Source: Methylobacterium phyllostachyos (GTDB taxonomy: Bacteria > Pseudomonadota > Alphaproteobacteria > Rhizobiales > Beijerinckiaceae). From it: 64,000 nucleotides of DNA. The first letter of the stretch is position 1. The number at the start of each line of letters is the position of its first letter. The stretch spans positions 1 to 64,000 of the forward strand of contig NZ_FNHS01000007.1 in assembly GCF_900103445.1 (NCBI RefSeq), in the 5' to 3' direction. The position numbers and the translations under genes were made by a program. Positions 1 to 9,465 of this stretch are shown in pieces. The notes under the pieces were generated by a model. It saw only the letters and a program-made list of their open reading frames with translations, was not told the DNA's origin and ran no database searches.

Positions 1-249
1 TACGCGGTCGGCGGCGGCATCGAGTACGCGCTGCCCACCGACTCGTTCCTGAACTTCTTCCGCTCCTCGGCCGTGACGCTCAAGGTCGAAGGCCTGTACG
101 TCAACCTCGACCGCAACAACCGCAACCAGGGCGCCCTGGTGGTCAACGCCGCCAACAACTTCCCGGTCGTCTACAGCGGCGTCGGTCGCCGCGCCGACGA
201 GTTCGCCGTCGTCCGCGCCGGCCTGAACTACAAGTTCGGCTCGTACTGA
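1..249 (+). CDS. Outer-membrane beta-barrel protein, C-terminal part
   Basis: Only the last 82 codons are inside the window; the gene runs in from the left edge. The visible part alternates hydrophobic and polar residues in strand-like stretches and ends NYKFGSY, an aromatic-terminated last strand as expected for a BAM-inserted barrel. Composition and ending resemble the Omp25/31-type porin-like proteins common in Hyphomicrobiales, but the N-terminus needed to name the family is missing. Role inferred: structural outer-membrane protein or pore. A strong hairpin pair follows the stop codon. Confidence 0.75.
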   Translation, partial: YAVGGGIEYALPTDSFLNFFRSSAVTLKVEGLYVNLDRNNRNQGALVVNAANNFPVVYSGVGRRADEFAVVRAGLNYKFGSY

Positions 250-264
250 GATCCGGTCGCGCTG

Positions 265-332
265 CTCCCGGTAGCGATGCCGGGAGATGCGCGGCGGGCG
301 AGGGGTAGTTGGTCCTCCTCGTCGCCCGCCGC
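265..332 (+). terminator. Two consecutive hairpins after the beta-barrel gene
   Basis: A 7-bp perfect inverted repeat (265-271 with 280-286) is followed by an 11-bp perfect inverted repeat (291-301 with 322-332, 20-nt loop). There is no T-tract. Position just after a stop codon suggests a transcription end or RNA-stabilising structure. The rest of 333-646 holds no convincing gene. Confidence 0.5.
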
Positions 333-646
333 CGCCGAAGAGCAGCCGTCCGGCTGACCTTCGCATCTCCAGCCTGATCAAACTGGCCGCTCGATAGGCG
401 GCACCCTGGGAGCTCCCGCTTCTGGGGTGTTTTCTTATTCGTCGCGGTCCTCGGGACTGAGGGTTCGATGGGACCAGATCGGTGCGCCTGTCCCATCAAG
501 GAGTACAGCCACGCTCAGCGTCATCCCTGGGGTCGAGCAGCAATGCAGCTGAGCGAACGCGATCGCTTCATCAGGGCTGTTCGATGGCGATCGCAATGAC
601 GTTCAACCTCTGACCGATCGAGCTGATCAGTACTGGAGGAACATCC

Positions 647-946
647 ATGTCGATGAAGATACTGATCCTAGCGACCGCGCTCGCAACTGCGGTCTCCAGC
701 GCCGCCGTCGCTCAGACGACAACCGGCGGCAGCGCCCAAAGCAACATGAACAACCCGGGCTCGGTAAAGAGCAGCTCCGAGAAAACCATGGAGGGCGGGA
801 GCAGCTCAATGAGCACCGGCACGATGAGCACGGCCACGAGACCTGGCACGAGCGGCGGCCCACCCGTCAGCACGCCTGGAGGGCCTGCAGGCAGTGGTAC
901 GGGCAACGGTGCCACCGGCAGCGGCGCGACCCCGAGCGGCAAATGA
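647..946 (+). CDS. Small exported Ser/Thr/Gly-rich protein
   Basis: A 99-residue protein with a clear signal peptide (MSMKILILATALATAVSSAAVA, cleavage near residue 22). The mature part is low-complexity: Ser, Thr, Gly, Pro and Met, no cysteines and no recognisable domain. A GGAGG element lies 7 nt before the ATG, which supports the start. It is monocistronic and convergent with the manganese catalase gene, with a shared hairpin at 959-980 between them. Proteins of this sort are frequent in Methylobacterium genomes but have no known function; I do not assign one. Confidence 0.6.
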   Translation: MSMKILILATALATAVSSAAVAQTTTGGSAQSNMNNPGSVKSSSEKTMEGGSSSMSTGTMSTATRPGTSGGPPVSTPGGPAGSGTGNGATGSGATPSGK

Positions 947-958
947 TCTGACAGGTGC

Positions 959-980
959 CCCGCGGATCCATACCCGCGGG
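959..980. terminator. Bidirectional hairpin between convergent genes
   Basis: CCCGCGG (959-965) pairs with CCGCGGG (974-980) around an 8-nt loop. It sits between two convergent stop codons, so it can end transcription from both sides. No T-tract. Confidence 0.5.
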
Positions 981-1013
981 ACGCCCCTGCCCTCAACGCT
1001 GCGCTCGATCTGC

Positions 1014-1928
1014 TTAGCGCCCCTTCTTGTAGAGCTTGCTTGCGATCTCGAAGATCTCCTCCGGGGCATAATCCGGTGCGAAGGCGCCGTAATTACCATC
1101 CAGCTCTGGGATCTTACCGCCCTCCGGCGCCCCATCGACGACTTCCAGATTGCCCGGCGGGTCGCCCGGCAGCGCCACTTCGTCGTTCGACCAGACGCCC
1201 GCAGCCTCGGCGTAGTCGTCCGGGCTGAACGTGTAGAGCCGGCGGTGCTTGCCCTCATCGAGGTACTTCTGACACTCCGGCACGCGCGACAGGTCGATGT
1301 TCGGCGTCGGCAGCATCTTCTCGATCTCGACGCCAGTGAGCTTCTTGAGGGCCAGGGCGTAAGCGTGGGCGTGCAGAGAGCCGCGGACTAGCAGATAGCC
1401 ACATACCTCACGCCCGGTCGGTTCCGTCATCGTCTCATAGACGCGCAACTTGTGAATGCGTGCGCCGCACTCCAAGTGGAAGTTGTGCAGGAGATCGATG
1501 ATCAGGTTCCCGGTCGTCGTGACCATGTCCATATTCCAGGACGCCGCATTCGCGTTCATTGGCATGGCGCCGCCGCCATTCGACAAGAAACTGCCGGCGA
1601 GCCGGATATCCTGCATGTCCTCGAAGGGTGCCTTCGAGATGTCGACATTCTTCTTGGGATTGCCAGGCCCATTGTTCAGCATGGCAATGCCATTCGAGAC
1701 TAGCTCGACGTGTCCAATTTCTTCGGCGAAAATGCTCGATACGAGACTGTAGAACGGCCGCAGCTTCTCCTTGTTGCGAAAATTGAAACTTTGGAACATG
1801 TAGTTGCCGAGGGTCGACATTTCGCCGTACTTACCGCCGAGCAACTCCTGCAGGGCCGCGGCGGCATTCGGCTCGGGCTTCTTCGGCTCGGGCAGCTCCG
1901 TCAAAAGACGGTCGATCTTCATGAACAT
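1014..1928 (-). CDS. Manganese catalase (KatN family)
   Basis: 304 residues, the usual length for non-haem manganese catalases, which convert hydrogen peroxide to water and oxygen with a di-Mn centre in a four-helix bundle. The start (MFMKIDRLLTELPEP) and the stretches GEMSTLGNYMFQSFNFR and EEIGHVELVSNGI are typical; the latter supplies Glu and His ligands. No signal peptide, so cytoplasmic. A purine-rich GTGGAG lies just before the ATG at 1928. A second in-frame ATG at 1922 is possible. It is a single gene and probably a stress-response enzyme; I looked for an EcfG-type promoter upstream and did not find a convincing one. Confidence 0.93.
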   Translation of the reverse strand: MFMKIDRLLTELPEPKKPEPNAAAALQELLGGKYGEMSTLGNYMFQSFNFRNKEKLRPFYSLVSSIFAEEIGHVELVSNGIAMLNNGPGNPKKNVDISKAPFEDMQDIRLAGSFLSNGGGAMPMNANAASWNMDMVTTTGNLIIDLLHNFHLECGARIHKLRVYETMTEPTGREVCGYLLVRGSLHAHAYALALKKLTGVEIEKMLPTPNIDLSRVPECQKYLDEGKHRRLYTFSPDDYAEAAGVWSNDEVALPGDPPGNLEVVDGAPEGGKIPELDGNYGAFAPDYAPEEIFEIASKLYKKGR

Positions 1929-2551
1929 GCGAGCGGCTCCACGGCGCAGGGTGCGCAGTAGGGCATGTGTCCGTGGGGCCCAATCGTTCCGCGACGCTTT
2001 ACGAGGGCCACCGCCAGGGCGCTCGCAGGTCTAGGCGATGGCCCAGAACAAGGGCAGTGCACCCGCCAGGAACAAGGCCGAGGAGAGGAGCACTGCGAAG
2101 CGCTCGCGATGGTAGTGGACGAAGGCGTGAGGGCTAGCGAACATGGTGAGGCCGCATCGAGTGAACGACCCACGTTCGCCCTTGAATCTTGACCAATCAG
2201 GGGCACCCGGCGCCGTCCACAGGTGGTCGTCGATGCGTGTCACCGCCGAGCCACATGCGGGTGGATGTGCCGATGCGCACTTCGCGAAAGCCAAGCTGAG
2301 CGTACCCACTTCCTTGCGGCCGTCATCGCCCCCTCAGGCGGCCCGATCCAGCGGCGCAGTGACCTCACGGGTTGCTGCGCCGCTGTCGTTCTAGGCTACC
2401 CGCAGCGCTACCGACATTCCTTGCGAACGGCCTCTCTGCGCGGGTCGAGGTAAGTTGCAAGATCCGTCGCGCTGATCCTTTTGGCCACATGACGCAGTTG
2501 GGATCGTGAGATCTATGGCCACTGTTATCAGACATAGGAAACGGTGGAGCG
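1929..2551. other. Mostly non-coding stretch upstream of the catalase gene
   Basis: Apart from one possible 37-codon membrane ORF at 2031-2144, I see no supported gene. The first ~100 bases should hold the catalase promoter on the minus strand. Confidence 0.4.
2031..2144 (-). CDS. Possible 37-residue single-span membrane protein
   Basis: A short reading frame encoding a polar start (MFASPHAFVHYHRER) and one hydrophobic segment of about 20 residues ending at the stop. The pattern fits a small inner-membrane protein, but there is no clear ribosome binding site, and the frame stays open further upstream with poor coding character. It lies in the promoter-proximal region of the catalase gene on the same strand. 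Treat as tentative. Confidence 0.25.
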   Translation of the reverse strand: MFASPHAFVHYHRERFAVLLSSALFLAGALPLFWAIA

Positions 2552-2911
2552 TTGGCTGTGGGGTTCAAAACAAGCTTAGCGTTTGCTGCTCTTGTCGGCG
2601 GGTTAGTGGGTCCCGTTCCGGCTTGGGCCTGGACTTCACCAGGCTGCACCAATCTCCCCGAATACGAGCGCGCTCTTGGCGCCCTTCAAGGCATGACGAG
2701 CGCCTGTGATATGAGTGTCGAAGAGGCAAATAGGATCGTAGCCGCGCAAGGGTACAGACCTGGAGGCCTGTTTGGTGCGCTCCTGAGCGGGCCGACCCAG
2801 CAGGCCGTCGAACCGTATCCCGCCTCGCTCACCCCTGAGGGCCACGTACCTCGGTTGCACCGCCGCCAAGCTCATCGGGCAGCCACTCGCCGCGATGTTG
2901 TCGATCACTGA
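2552..2911 (+). CDS. Small exported hypothetical protein
   Basis: A 119-residue frame opening with TTG; a GGTGGAG element 5-10 nt upstream supports this start. The first 26 residues form a signal peptide (ending PVPAWA). The next ~65 residues contain two cysteines (PGC and SAC) and look like a small periplasmic domain. The last ~35 residues (HRRQAHRAATRRD) are Arg/His-rich and look like read-through of another frame, so the 3' end may be frame-shifted. Function not recognised. Confidence 0.4.
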   Translation: MAVGFKTSLAFAALVGGLVGPVPAWAWTSPGCTNLPEYERALGALQGMTSACDMSVEEANRIVAAQGYRPGGLFGALLSGPTQQAVEPYPASLTPEGHVPRLHRRQAHRAATRRDVVDH

Positions 2912-3159
2912 ACAAGGCCGTTCCGATCCCGAACGCGTTTCGGAAGCAGATTTCATTCCCCTATCTGCACCAGCAACTGTCCGGCGATCGGCTCCGGCCG
3001 CGCGCCGGAAGGGCAGCACCGGGGCCTGATACACCTCACCGTGATGCGGCCTCGCCGACGCAGTCGCGATGATTCCAGACGCTCTATCTCTGCCTGGCGA
3101 TACCGACTTGCCGCACCCACGGGAAGTTCAGACGCTGCGCGCTACACTGATCCAACTCA

Positions 3160-3743
3160 TCAATCCGAGGGGGTGGCGCGATGGATGGTCGACCATAGCC
3201 CTACGACGGTGCGCTCGGCGGCCTTGCGCAGCAGCGCCTTGAGCTTGGAGAAAGCCATCTCGATCGGGTTGAGGTCCGGCGAGTCGGGCGGGAGGAAGAG
3301 CAGCCGCGCGCCCGCTGCCTCGATGGCAGCGCGCACGGCCGGGCCTTTGTGGCTGCCAAGGTTGTCCATCACGACGATGTCGTTGGGTGTAAGTTCGGGT
3401 CCGAGCACGCGCTCGACGTAGGCCTGGAACACATCGCGGTTCATCGGTCCGTCCAGCACGAACGGCGCGGCGATCTGGGACAGGCGCAGACCCGCCACCA
3501 GGGTCGTGGTCTTCCAATGACCGTGCGGGATCGGCGAACGCAGACGCTCGCCGCGCGATGAGCGTCCCCGGATGCGGGCCATGTTGGTGGCCGTCCACGT
3601 CTCGTCGAGGAACACGAGGCGGCTGGGATCGAGGTCGGGCTGGCCCTCAAACCACGCCTCGCGGGCGGCCTTCACATCCGGGCGATCGCGCCTGCCGCGT
3701 CGACCACCCGCTCACGCAGATCCTGGCTGTAGGGTCGGCCCAT
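3160..3743 (-). pseudogene. IS630-family transposase, internally deleted and 3'-truncated
   Basis: The frame begins at 3743 with MGRPYSQDLRERVVDAAG, the typical start of IS630 transposases, then hits a stop after 23 codons at an out-of-frame deletion junction near 3690. The catalytic part resumes in another frame (from 3675) and shows the DDE motifs FLDETW, DNLGSHKG and LPPDSPDLNPIEMAFSKLK. The helix-turn-helix and linker between them are gone. The usual C-terminal ~30 residues are also replaced (…LWSTIHRATPSD). The element is therefore not autonomous. Its 5' end with the same junction recurs at 33442-33693. Confidence 0.85.
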
Positions 3744-3839
3744 GCTCTGCTCCTCATCGGGAGCGCCCAATGACTCAGCCCAACAGCCCGACGTGACCCC
3801 CAACTCGCCGATCCAGCTCAGTCCAAAAACGCTCCAGTG
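3588..3839 (+). repeat. Copy 1 of a 252-bp IS630-derived repeat
   Basis: Positions 3588-3839 match 33442-33693 in the same orientation over 252 bp without gaps; I count six mismatches, all in the first ~80 bp. The repeat spans the transposase start codon, the deletion junction and the outer IS end (…GCTCCAGTG). Both copies diverge immediately after CAGTG, which marks the element end. Confidence 0.9.
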
Positions 3840-4587
3840 AAGAACGTGTTAGGCATGAAGCCTCCGAAATCGACGGAGGCCAGCCTTGGCTGCGGCGCTC
3901 CGTTATCAGCGGGAAAGGTGGGGCGTCGCGGCTATCATAGGATCAACGCTTTCGGCTTGGCGGGAGAGGGCATTTGGGAAAGGCCGGGGCCGCCGGCAAA
4001 GCCAATCGGTCGGTTTCGGGCCCGGACGAGTCTTTCGAAGGCTGCCCTCGCATTTCGGCCGCTTCCGCTTAGTCGGCCCCGACATGCTGACGCCATGGCC
4101 GCCGCTTTTGGGGCCGCCTTACCTCTCGAGCGGACATTCGACTAAGCGGGGCGGAAGGTCTGCAACAGGTGAATCTGCGTCGTCGAACTTCACCTCAGCC
4201 TATCTCAGCTTTCGGACAGCCCTCGTGGCTGCTTGTACGACCGGTTTGAACTGGTAGGAAGCTGTCCGCTTTTCCGGATTTGCGCCCGAAAGCGGACCGG
4301 CAGAAATCCACCCCGAGCGGTCATTAGGCTTGCGCCTCACGGGAGACGTTTGGATCGCCCTTAGCACTCTCCGAAAGCGGCCATTCGCCTGTCCTGGGTT
4401 GCCACACCGAACTGGCGCCGATGTCCGGTTTCTGGTTCCGGCAGGAGGGGGGCCCGCCGCCATGCCGAACCAGGCGGATATCAATCCCTGCGCCGGCGCG
4501 CTGTCGAAAGGCGTCCGCGCGCACCTACATCATCGGTCCGCGCCCGGAGCCCTCCACGGCACGTCGTCTTCCCGGACCCGATTCACC
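3840..4587. other. Gene-poor stretch with a dispersed repeat
   Basis: Between the IS630 end and the MHYT kinase I see no convincing gene; short frames present have no coding character or binding sites. It contains the 62-bp repeat at 4264-4325. The kinase promoter is presumably near its right end. Confidence 0.5.
4264..4325. repeat. Dispersed intergenic repeat, copy A (62 bp)
   Basis: Aligns without gaps to 18218-18279; I count 46 of 62 identical positions, with two perfectly conserved blocks, GTCCGCTTTT at the start and AAATCCACCC in the second half. Both copies are intergenic. Confidence 0.55.
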
Positions 4588-7248
4588 ATGGTTCATACCG
4601 GCTACAACCCGGCGCTCGTCGTGCTGTCCGTGATCATCGCGGTGTTCGCCGCCTACGCGGCGCTCGACCTGGGCGCACGCATGCACAAGACCGATGTTGG
4701 CCCGCGCTGGGCCTGGGGAGCCGGCGCGGCGGTGGCCATGGGCGGCGGCATCTGGGCGATGCACTTCGTCGGCATGATCGCCTTCGAGATGGGTATGCCC
4801 GCCGCCTACGATGTCGGCCTGACGCTGCTGTCCTTGCTGATTGCCATCGGTGTCACTGCCGCGGCCTTTGCCTGGGTGGCCCTGCGCGGAACTGGCGTGC
4901 GTGCGCTCTTCGTCGCGGGACCGCTCATGGGCGTGGGCGTGGCCGCCATGCATTACACCGGTATGGCGGCGATGCGCGTGCCTGGAAACCTCGCCTTCGA
5001 TCCCCTGATCGTCGCAGATTCCGTGGCTATCGCTGTGATCGCAGCGACCGCCGCCCTATGGCTGACCTTTCGGCGCAATCGCCCCTGGCAAAAGCTCGTC
5101 GCAGCCTGCGTCATGGGCCTTGCGGTGGCGGGCATGCACTACACCGGCATGGCGGCTGCGACCTTCACTGCGGAGGAGGCCGGCTCCCATGTCGCGCATA
5201 CGACCGCCTTGGGGGCCAGTCAGCAGAACCTCGCTCTTTCCGTGGCGGGCGTCACTTTCGTCATCCTGTTCCTGGCGATGATGGCGGGCTCCCTCGATCA
5301 ACGCCGTGTGCAGAGGCGCCTGCATGTCAGCGAAGCGCGGTTCCGATCCGCGGTCCTCGCTGTCGACGGCGTGATGTGGACCGCCGACGCGGCCGGTGAG
5401 TTCATCGAGGAACAGCCTGGTTGGGAGCAGATCACCGGTCAGACCTTCGAGCAATATCGCCGTGGCGGCTGGGCCACGGCTCTTCACCCCGACGACGTCC
5501 CCGCTACGGTGAGCGCCTGGACCGAGGCCGTCCGGACCGGCGGTCACTACGCCGTCGAACAGAGGCTTCGCGATCGGGATGGCTTCTGGCGTCACTATAC
5601 GGTGCGCGCCGTGCCGGTGCGGGATGCCGACGACGCGATCCGGGAATGGGTCGGCGTACACGCGGACGTTACCGCCCGTCACCAGTACGAGACCGCGCTG
5701 CGTGAGGCCCGCGATGCGGCAGAGGGGGCCAACCGGGCCAAGAGCGCTTTCCTCGCCAACATGAGCCATGAGTTGCGCACGCCGCTCTCGGCGGTGATCG
5801 GTTACGCGGAGATGCTGCAGGAGGAAGCTGAGGATGCGGGCGAGGACGCCCTTCTGGGAGATCTGGGCAAGATCAAATCGAATGCCCAGCACCTGCTCGG
5901 CCTGATCAACGACGTGCTGGACCTGTCGAAGGTCGAGGCCGAGAAGATGGACGTCGCCGCGGAATCCTTCGATGTTGAGGCATTCGCGCGGGACGCGGCC
6001 GGCACCATCGAGGCGTTGGTGGCCAAGAAGGGTAATACCCTCATCCTCGACTTGGCCCCTGATCTCGGCGGGGCCCATACCGACGCGGTGAAGCTGCGTC
6101 AGTGCCTGTTCAACCTCATCGGCAACGCCGCCAAGTTCACCGAGACGGGCACTGTGACGCTGAGGGGGCATCGCGTGGCGGATGCAGGGGGGGACCGGCT
6201 CGTTTTCGCCGTGGCGGATACGGGCATCGGCATGACACCGGAGCAAGTCGCCGGGCTGTTCCAACGGTTCAAGCAGGCGGACGAAACCACCACCCGCCGC
6301 TTCGGCGGCACCGGCCTGGGCTTGGCCCTGACGAAGGCCTTTGCCCAACTTCTCGGCGGTGACGTGACCGTCGAGAGCGTCGAGGGGTCGGGGACTACGT
6401 TCACGCTGTCCATTCCCGCCTCATTGCCCCGTGAGCTGACGGATGTCGGCACCGTTGGCATGGACGCAACCGATGCGGCACAGGACGCGATGGGCCGAAG
6501 CCTCATCCTGGTCGTCGATGACGAGGCCAGCCAGCGTGATCTGATGACACGCTTCCTGACCCGCCAAGGCTTCGCCGTCCGCACAGCGATCGACGGGCGC
6601 AGCGGTCTGGACCTCGCCCGGCGGTTGCGGCCGGCGGCGGTTCTACTCGACGTGATGATGCCCGAGATCGACGGGTGGGCGGTGTTGGCGCGTCTGAAGG
6701 ACGACCTCGACACCCGGGACATCCCGGTCGTCATGGTGAGCTTCGTCACCGATGCGGCCCTCAGCGCATCCCTCGGCGCGGTGGGGTCGGTGCCCAAGCC
6801 TGTAGATTGGGCCCGGCTGAAGGGCATCCTGGACCGGATCGGCGCGATCGAGCGGGCGGGCGACGTGCTCGTCGTGGATGATGACGCCGACATGCGCGAC
6901 CGCCTGCGCACGGTGCTCGAACGCCATGGGTGGGCCGTGCGGGAGGCGGGCGACGGCGCCGAGGCCCTGGACCGGGTGCGCATCGCCGTCCCGCGCCTGA
7001 TCCTACTCGATCTGACCATGCCCGTGATGGACGGCTTCGCATTCCTGCGCGCGATGCGCGCCATGCCGGACTGCGCAGAGGTGCCCGTGGTGGTGCTCAG
7101 CGCCCGGGACGTCTCGGCCGGCGAACGCCGCGAATTGGCTGCGGCCGACCGGGTGTTGAAGAAGGGCGATGTCAGCCTACGCGAGATCGCGGCGGAAGTC
7201 GGTCGACTTGGCCAGTCCGTGGACGCACGAACGACGGCGGCGCCTTAA
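4588..7248 (+). CDS. MHYT-PAS hybrid sensor histidine kinase with two receiver domains
   Basis: 886 residues from the ATG at 4588, where the MHYT domain begins; earlier in-frame codons lack coding character. Residues ~1-230 are a seven-helix MHYT membrane sensor with the three motifs [16 protein letters not shown] and AGMHYTGM, thought to bind metal and sense a diatomic gas or redox signal. A PAS domain follows (~250-370), then HisKA with NMSHELRTP (~390), a HATPase domain (~500-610, GIGM and GTGLGLA boxes), and two receivers (~638-750, [11 protein letters not shown]; ~760-875, [11 protein letters not shown]). The first receiver ends in a Pro-rich SVPKPVDW, as in canonical KP sites. No response regulator is adjacent in the same operon; the OmpR-type gene 170 bp downstream may or may not be its partner. 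Confidence 0.9.
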   Translation: MVHTGYNPALVVLSVIIAVFAAYAALDLGARMHKTDVGPRWAWGAGAAVAMGGGIWAMHFVGMIAFEMGMPAAYDVGLTLLSLLIAIGVTAAAFAWVALRGTGVRALFVAGPLMGVGVAAMHYTGMAAMRVPGNLAFDPLIVADSVAIAVIAATAALWLTFRRNRPWQKLVAACVMGLAVAGMHYTGMAAATFTAEEAGSHVAHTTALGASQQNLALSVAGVTFVILFLAMMAGSLDQRRVQRRLHVSEARFRSAVLAVDGVMWTADAAGEFIEEQPGWEQITGQTFEQYRRGGWATALHPDDVPATVSAWTEAVRTGGHYAVEQRLRDRDGFWRHYTVRAVPVRDADDAIREWVGVHADVTARHQYETALREARDAAEGANRAKSAFLANMSHELRTPLSAVIGYAEMLQEEAEDAGEDALLGDLGKIKSNAQHLLGLINDVLDLSKVEAEKMDVAAESFDVEAFARDAAGTIEALVAKKGNTLILDLAPDLGGAHTDAVKLRQCLFNLIGNAAKFTETGTVTLRGHRVADAGGDRLVFAVADTGIGMTPEQVAGLFQRFKQADETTTRRFGGTGLGLALTKAFAQLLGGDVTVESVEGSGTTFTLSIPASLPRELTDVGTVGMDATDAAQDAMGRSLILVVDDEASQRDLMTRFLTRQGFAVRTAIDGRSGLDLARRLRPAAVLLDVMMPEIDGWAVLARLKDDLDTRDIPVVMVSFVTDAALSASLGAVGSVPKPVDWARLKGILDRIGAIERAGDVLVVDDDADMRDRLRTVLERHGWAVREAGDGAEALDRVRIAVPRLILLDLTMPVMDGFAFLRAMRAMPDCAEVPVVVLSARDVSAGERRELAAADRVLKKGDVSLREIAAEVGRLGQSVDARTTAAP

Positions 7249-7420
7249 CGCCGACGTGGCGCGTCAGCTACCGATCCGTCTCGTTCCCCGTCCGGCTAAA
7301 CGTCGGTCCTAGCCTACAGCCGCGCACCGCGGACTGAACCCACAAACTTGCCCCAAGCCGCCGCGAGCGTGGTACTTCGGCGCGATCGCGGCACATGCGC
7401 AACCCTGAAGCGAACGTTCT

Positions 7421-8086
7421 GTGCGCATCCTCGTTCTCGAAGATGACCCCGTGCTTTCGGACGGCCTGGTCTCAGGGTTGTCGTTGCATGGTATGACCGC
7501 GGACTGCGTGGCCACATGCGGCGACGCGATGTCGATCTTCGATGCGACGCATTACAGCGCGGCGATCTTGGATTTGATGCTGCCCGACGGTTCGGGACTG
7601 GACGTGCTGAGCCACATCCGCGCGCGGGACGACGCCACACCGGTCATGGTCCTCACCGCGATCGACGCCGTTGCCGACCGGATCGCCGGGCTCGACCGCG
7701 GAGCGGACGACTACATGGGCAAGCCGTTCGACCTGGGCGAGCTCGCAGCCCGGCTTCGTGTCATGATCCGGCGGGCGGCCGGACGCGCCTCTGCAACCTT
7801 CACGTGGCGCGACCTCACGATCGACCTGGGCAGCCGGTTGGTCGCGCGGGCGGGCGTCGCGCTCAACCTTTCGCGCCGCGAGTTCGCGTTGCTGGAAGCG
7901 CTGATCGAGCGGCCCGGCCGTGTGTTGTCCCGAAGCCAGCTGGAAGCCCGCCTCTACGGCTGGAACGAGGAGATCGGCAGCAACGCGCTCGAAGTCCATG
8001 TCCACAATCTGCGCGCCAAGATCGGACGGGACGCGGTCGAGACCGTGCGCGGCCTCGGCTACCGCATCCGGGAGGACCGTGCGTGA
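7421..8086 (+). CDS. OmpR/PhoB-family response regulator (QseB/PmrA-like)
   Basis: 221 residues starting at GTG. The receiver domain has the acidic pair EDD (8-9), phospho-acceptor Asp51 in ILDLMLPDG and Lys in GKPFD. The C-terminal winged helix carries LSRREFALLEALIERPGRVLSRSQL and the typical EVHVHNLRAKIG recognition region. The stop codon overlaps the GTG of the kinase gene by four bases (GTGA, 8083-8086), so the two are translationally coupled and are a cognate pair. The target genes are unknown; the neighbouring convergent sulfite dehydrogenase operon is a candidate by location only. Confidence 0.92.
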   Translation: MRILVLEDDPVLSDGLVSGLSLHGMTADCVATCGDAMSIFDATHYSAAILDLMLPDGSGLDVLSHIRARDDATPVMVLTAIDAVADRIAGLDRGADDYMGKPFDLGELAARLRVMIRRAAGRASATFTWRDLTIDLGSRLVARAGVALNLSRREFALLEALIERPGRVLSRSQLEARLYGWNEEIGSNALEVHVHNLRAKIGRDAVETVRGLGYRIREDRA

Positions 8087-9465
8087 ACTCCCTGCGCATG
8101 CGCCTGTTCGTCACCCTTGTCACGGCAACCGGGCTGGTCTGGCTCGCCGCCATCGCCTGGACCTATGTCGACAGCCGCGCCCAGTTCGAGAGCATCCTCG
8201 ACCGCCGCCTCATGGAGGCGGCCCGCATGGTCGACAGCTTGTTCACGCCGGCCCGGGCGGGGGCCGCACGGCAGGCGGTCGGAGAGGGCGACGCCCTGGC
8301 GCGGGTGGTGACCTACGACCGTCACCTCAGCTGCCAGATCTGGTCCCTCGACGGGCGCCTGATCGGCGCCTCGGACGGGTCACCGGATCCGGTCTTGTCG
8401 GACCAGCACGAAGGATTTTCGAACCGCGTGGTCGAGGGTCAAGCTTGGCGTGTCTACGCCCTGTCCGACCCGGCCAAGGGCTTCCGCATCCTCGTGGGCG
8501 ACAATCTCGGGCAGCGGCGGCAACTGGAGCACGGCCTCGTCGAAAGCCTGCTGCTCACCGCCGGTTGCGTCCTGCCGATCCTGGCGCCGCTCATCTGGCT
8601 CAGCGTCGGCCGGGGCCTGCGGCCGCTGAACCGCGCGACCCGCGACCTCGCCGCCCGGGATGCCGACAACCTGGAGCGGGTCGAGACCGGCCGAATGCCG
8701 TCGGAGATCCGACCGCTGGTCGATGCGCTGAACCGGCTGTTCGGCAAGGTCGCGGCTGCGCGCGAACACGAGCGCACCTTCCTGGCCTATGCGGCGCACG
8801 AGTTGCGGACGCCGCTGGCGGGCCTGAAGACGCAGGTGCAGGTGGCCATGCAGGCGCCCGGGGCCGCCATGCGGGACGCCGCCCTCGCCCAGACCCTGCG
8901 CGCGGTCGATCAGTCGGCACGCCTCGTCGAGCAACTCCTGACGGTCTCGCGCCTCGACAGCGGCGGGCGCCCGGCCGCCATCGCCTGGATTCCCGTGGAG
9001 GAGCGCCTGCGCGATCTGCTCGCCGGGATGGGCAGCGTGCCGAAGCCGGAGCGCGTCGCCTTCGCGCCCGCCCTCACCGCGCTCGAGATCCAGATGGACG
9101 AGGATCTGTTCGACCTCGCCATGCGCAACCTGACGGAGAACGCCCTGTTGATGACCCCACCGGAGGGGGCGATCACCTGGGATGCCGCGCTCGGCGCGGA
9201 TGGAAGCGCCACCCTGTCGATCACCGACGAGGGACCCGGCATTGCCGAGGCGGAGCGCGCCCTGGTGATCCGGCGCTTCGTGCGCGGCAGCCGGCGGGCG
9301 AAGCTCGGCAGCGGCCTCGGCCTCTCGATAGTCACCATGGCGCTGGAGCAATCCGGCGCCCGCCTGCACCTCGACGGACGGGACGGCGGCCCCGGCCTCA
9401 AGGCGAGCGCGATCTTCGGCCCCGGGCTCGCCAGGCGTGCCCCGCCCGCTACGGCTCGCCTTTGA
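8083..9465 (+). CDS. Two-component sensor histidine kinase (QseC-like)
   Basis: 460 residues from a GTG that overlaps the regulator stop. N-terminal membrane segment (~7-27), a periplasmic domain of roughly 120 residues, a second membrane segment (~145-165, AGCVLPILAPLIWLSV), HAMP-like linker, HisKA with AAHELRTPLAGLK (His near residue 240), and HATPase with DEGPGI and GSGLGLSI. The layout matches the QseC/PmrB/TctE class. The sequence visible around 7516-8082 in another frame is not part of this protein. The 3' end overlaps the convergent cytochrome gene by 17 bp. Confidence 0.92.
   Translation: MNSLRMRLFVTLVTATGLVWLAAIAWTYVDSRAQFESILDRRLMEAARMVDSLFTPARAGAARQAVGEGDALARVVTYDRHLSCQIWSLDGRLIGASDGSPDPVLSDQHEGFSNRVVEGQAWRVYALSDPAKGFRILVGDNLGQRRQLEHGLVESLLLTAGCVLPILAPLIWLSVGRGLRPLNRATRDLAARDADNLERVETGRMPSEIRPLVDALNRLFGKVAAAREHERTFLAYAAHELRTPLAGLKTQVQVAMQAPGAAMRDAALAQTLRAVDQSARLVEQLLTVSRLDSGGRPAAIAWIPVEERLRDLLAGMGSVPKPERVAFAPALTALEIQMDEDLFDLAMRNLTENALLMTPPEGAITWDAALGADGSATLSITDEGPGIAEAERALVIRRFVRGSRRAKLGSGLGLSIVTMALEQSGARLHLDGRDGGPGLKASAIFGPGLARRAPPATARL

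Noticed and set aside
1929..2030. EcfG-dependent promoter for the manganese catalase
   Set aside because: A GGAAC is present on the minus strand (GGAACGATTGGG), but no CGTT/GTT follows at 16-17 bp.
3100..3160. Left terminal inverted repeat of the IS630 element
   Set aside because: No sequence matching the right end could be found; that end seems to be lost.
4330..4587. N-terminal extension of the MHYT kinase
   Set aside because: No domain or coding character, and the MHYT fold begins exactly at ATG 4588.
7516..8082. Long open frame running into the QseC-like kinase from upstream
   Set aside because: It overlaps the response-regulator gene in another frame, is Arg/Pro/Gly-rich and has no domain; the kinase starts at the GTGA overlap at 8083.
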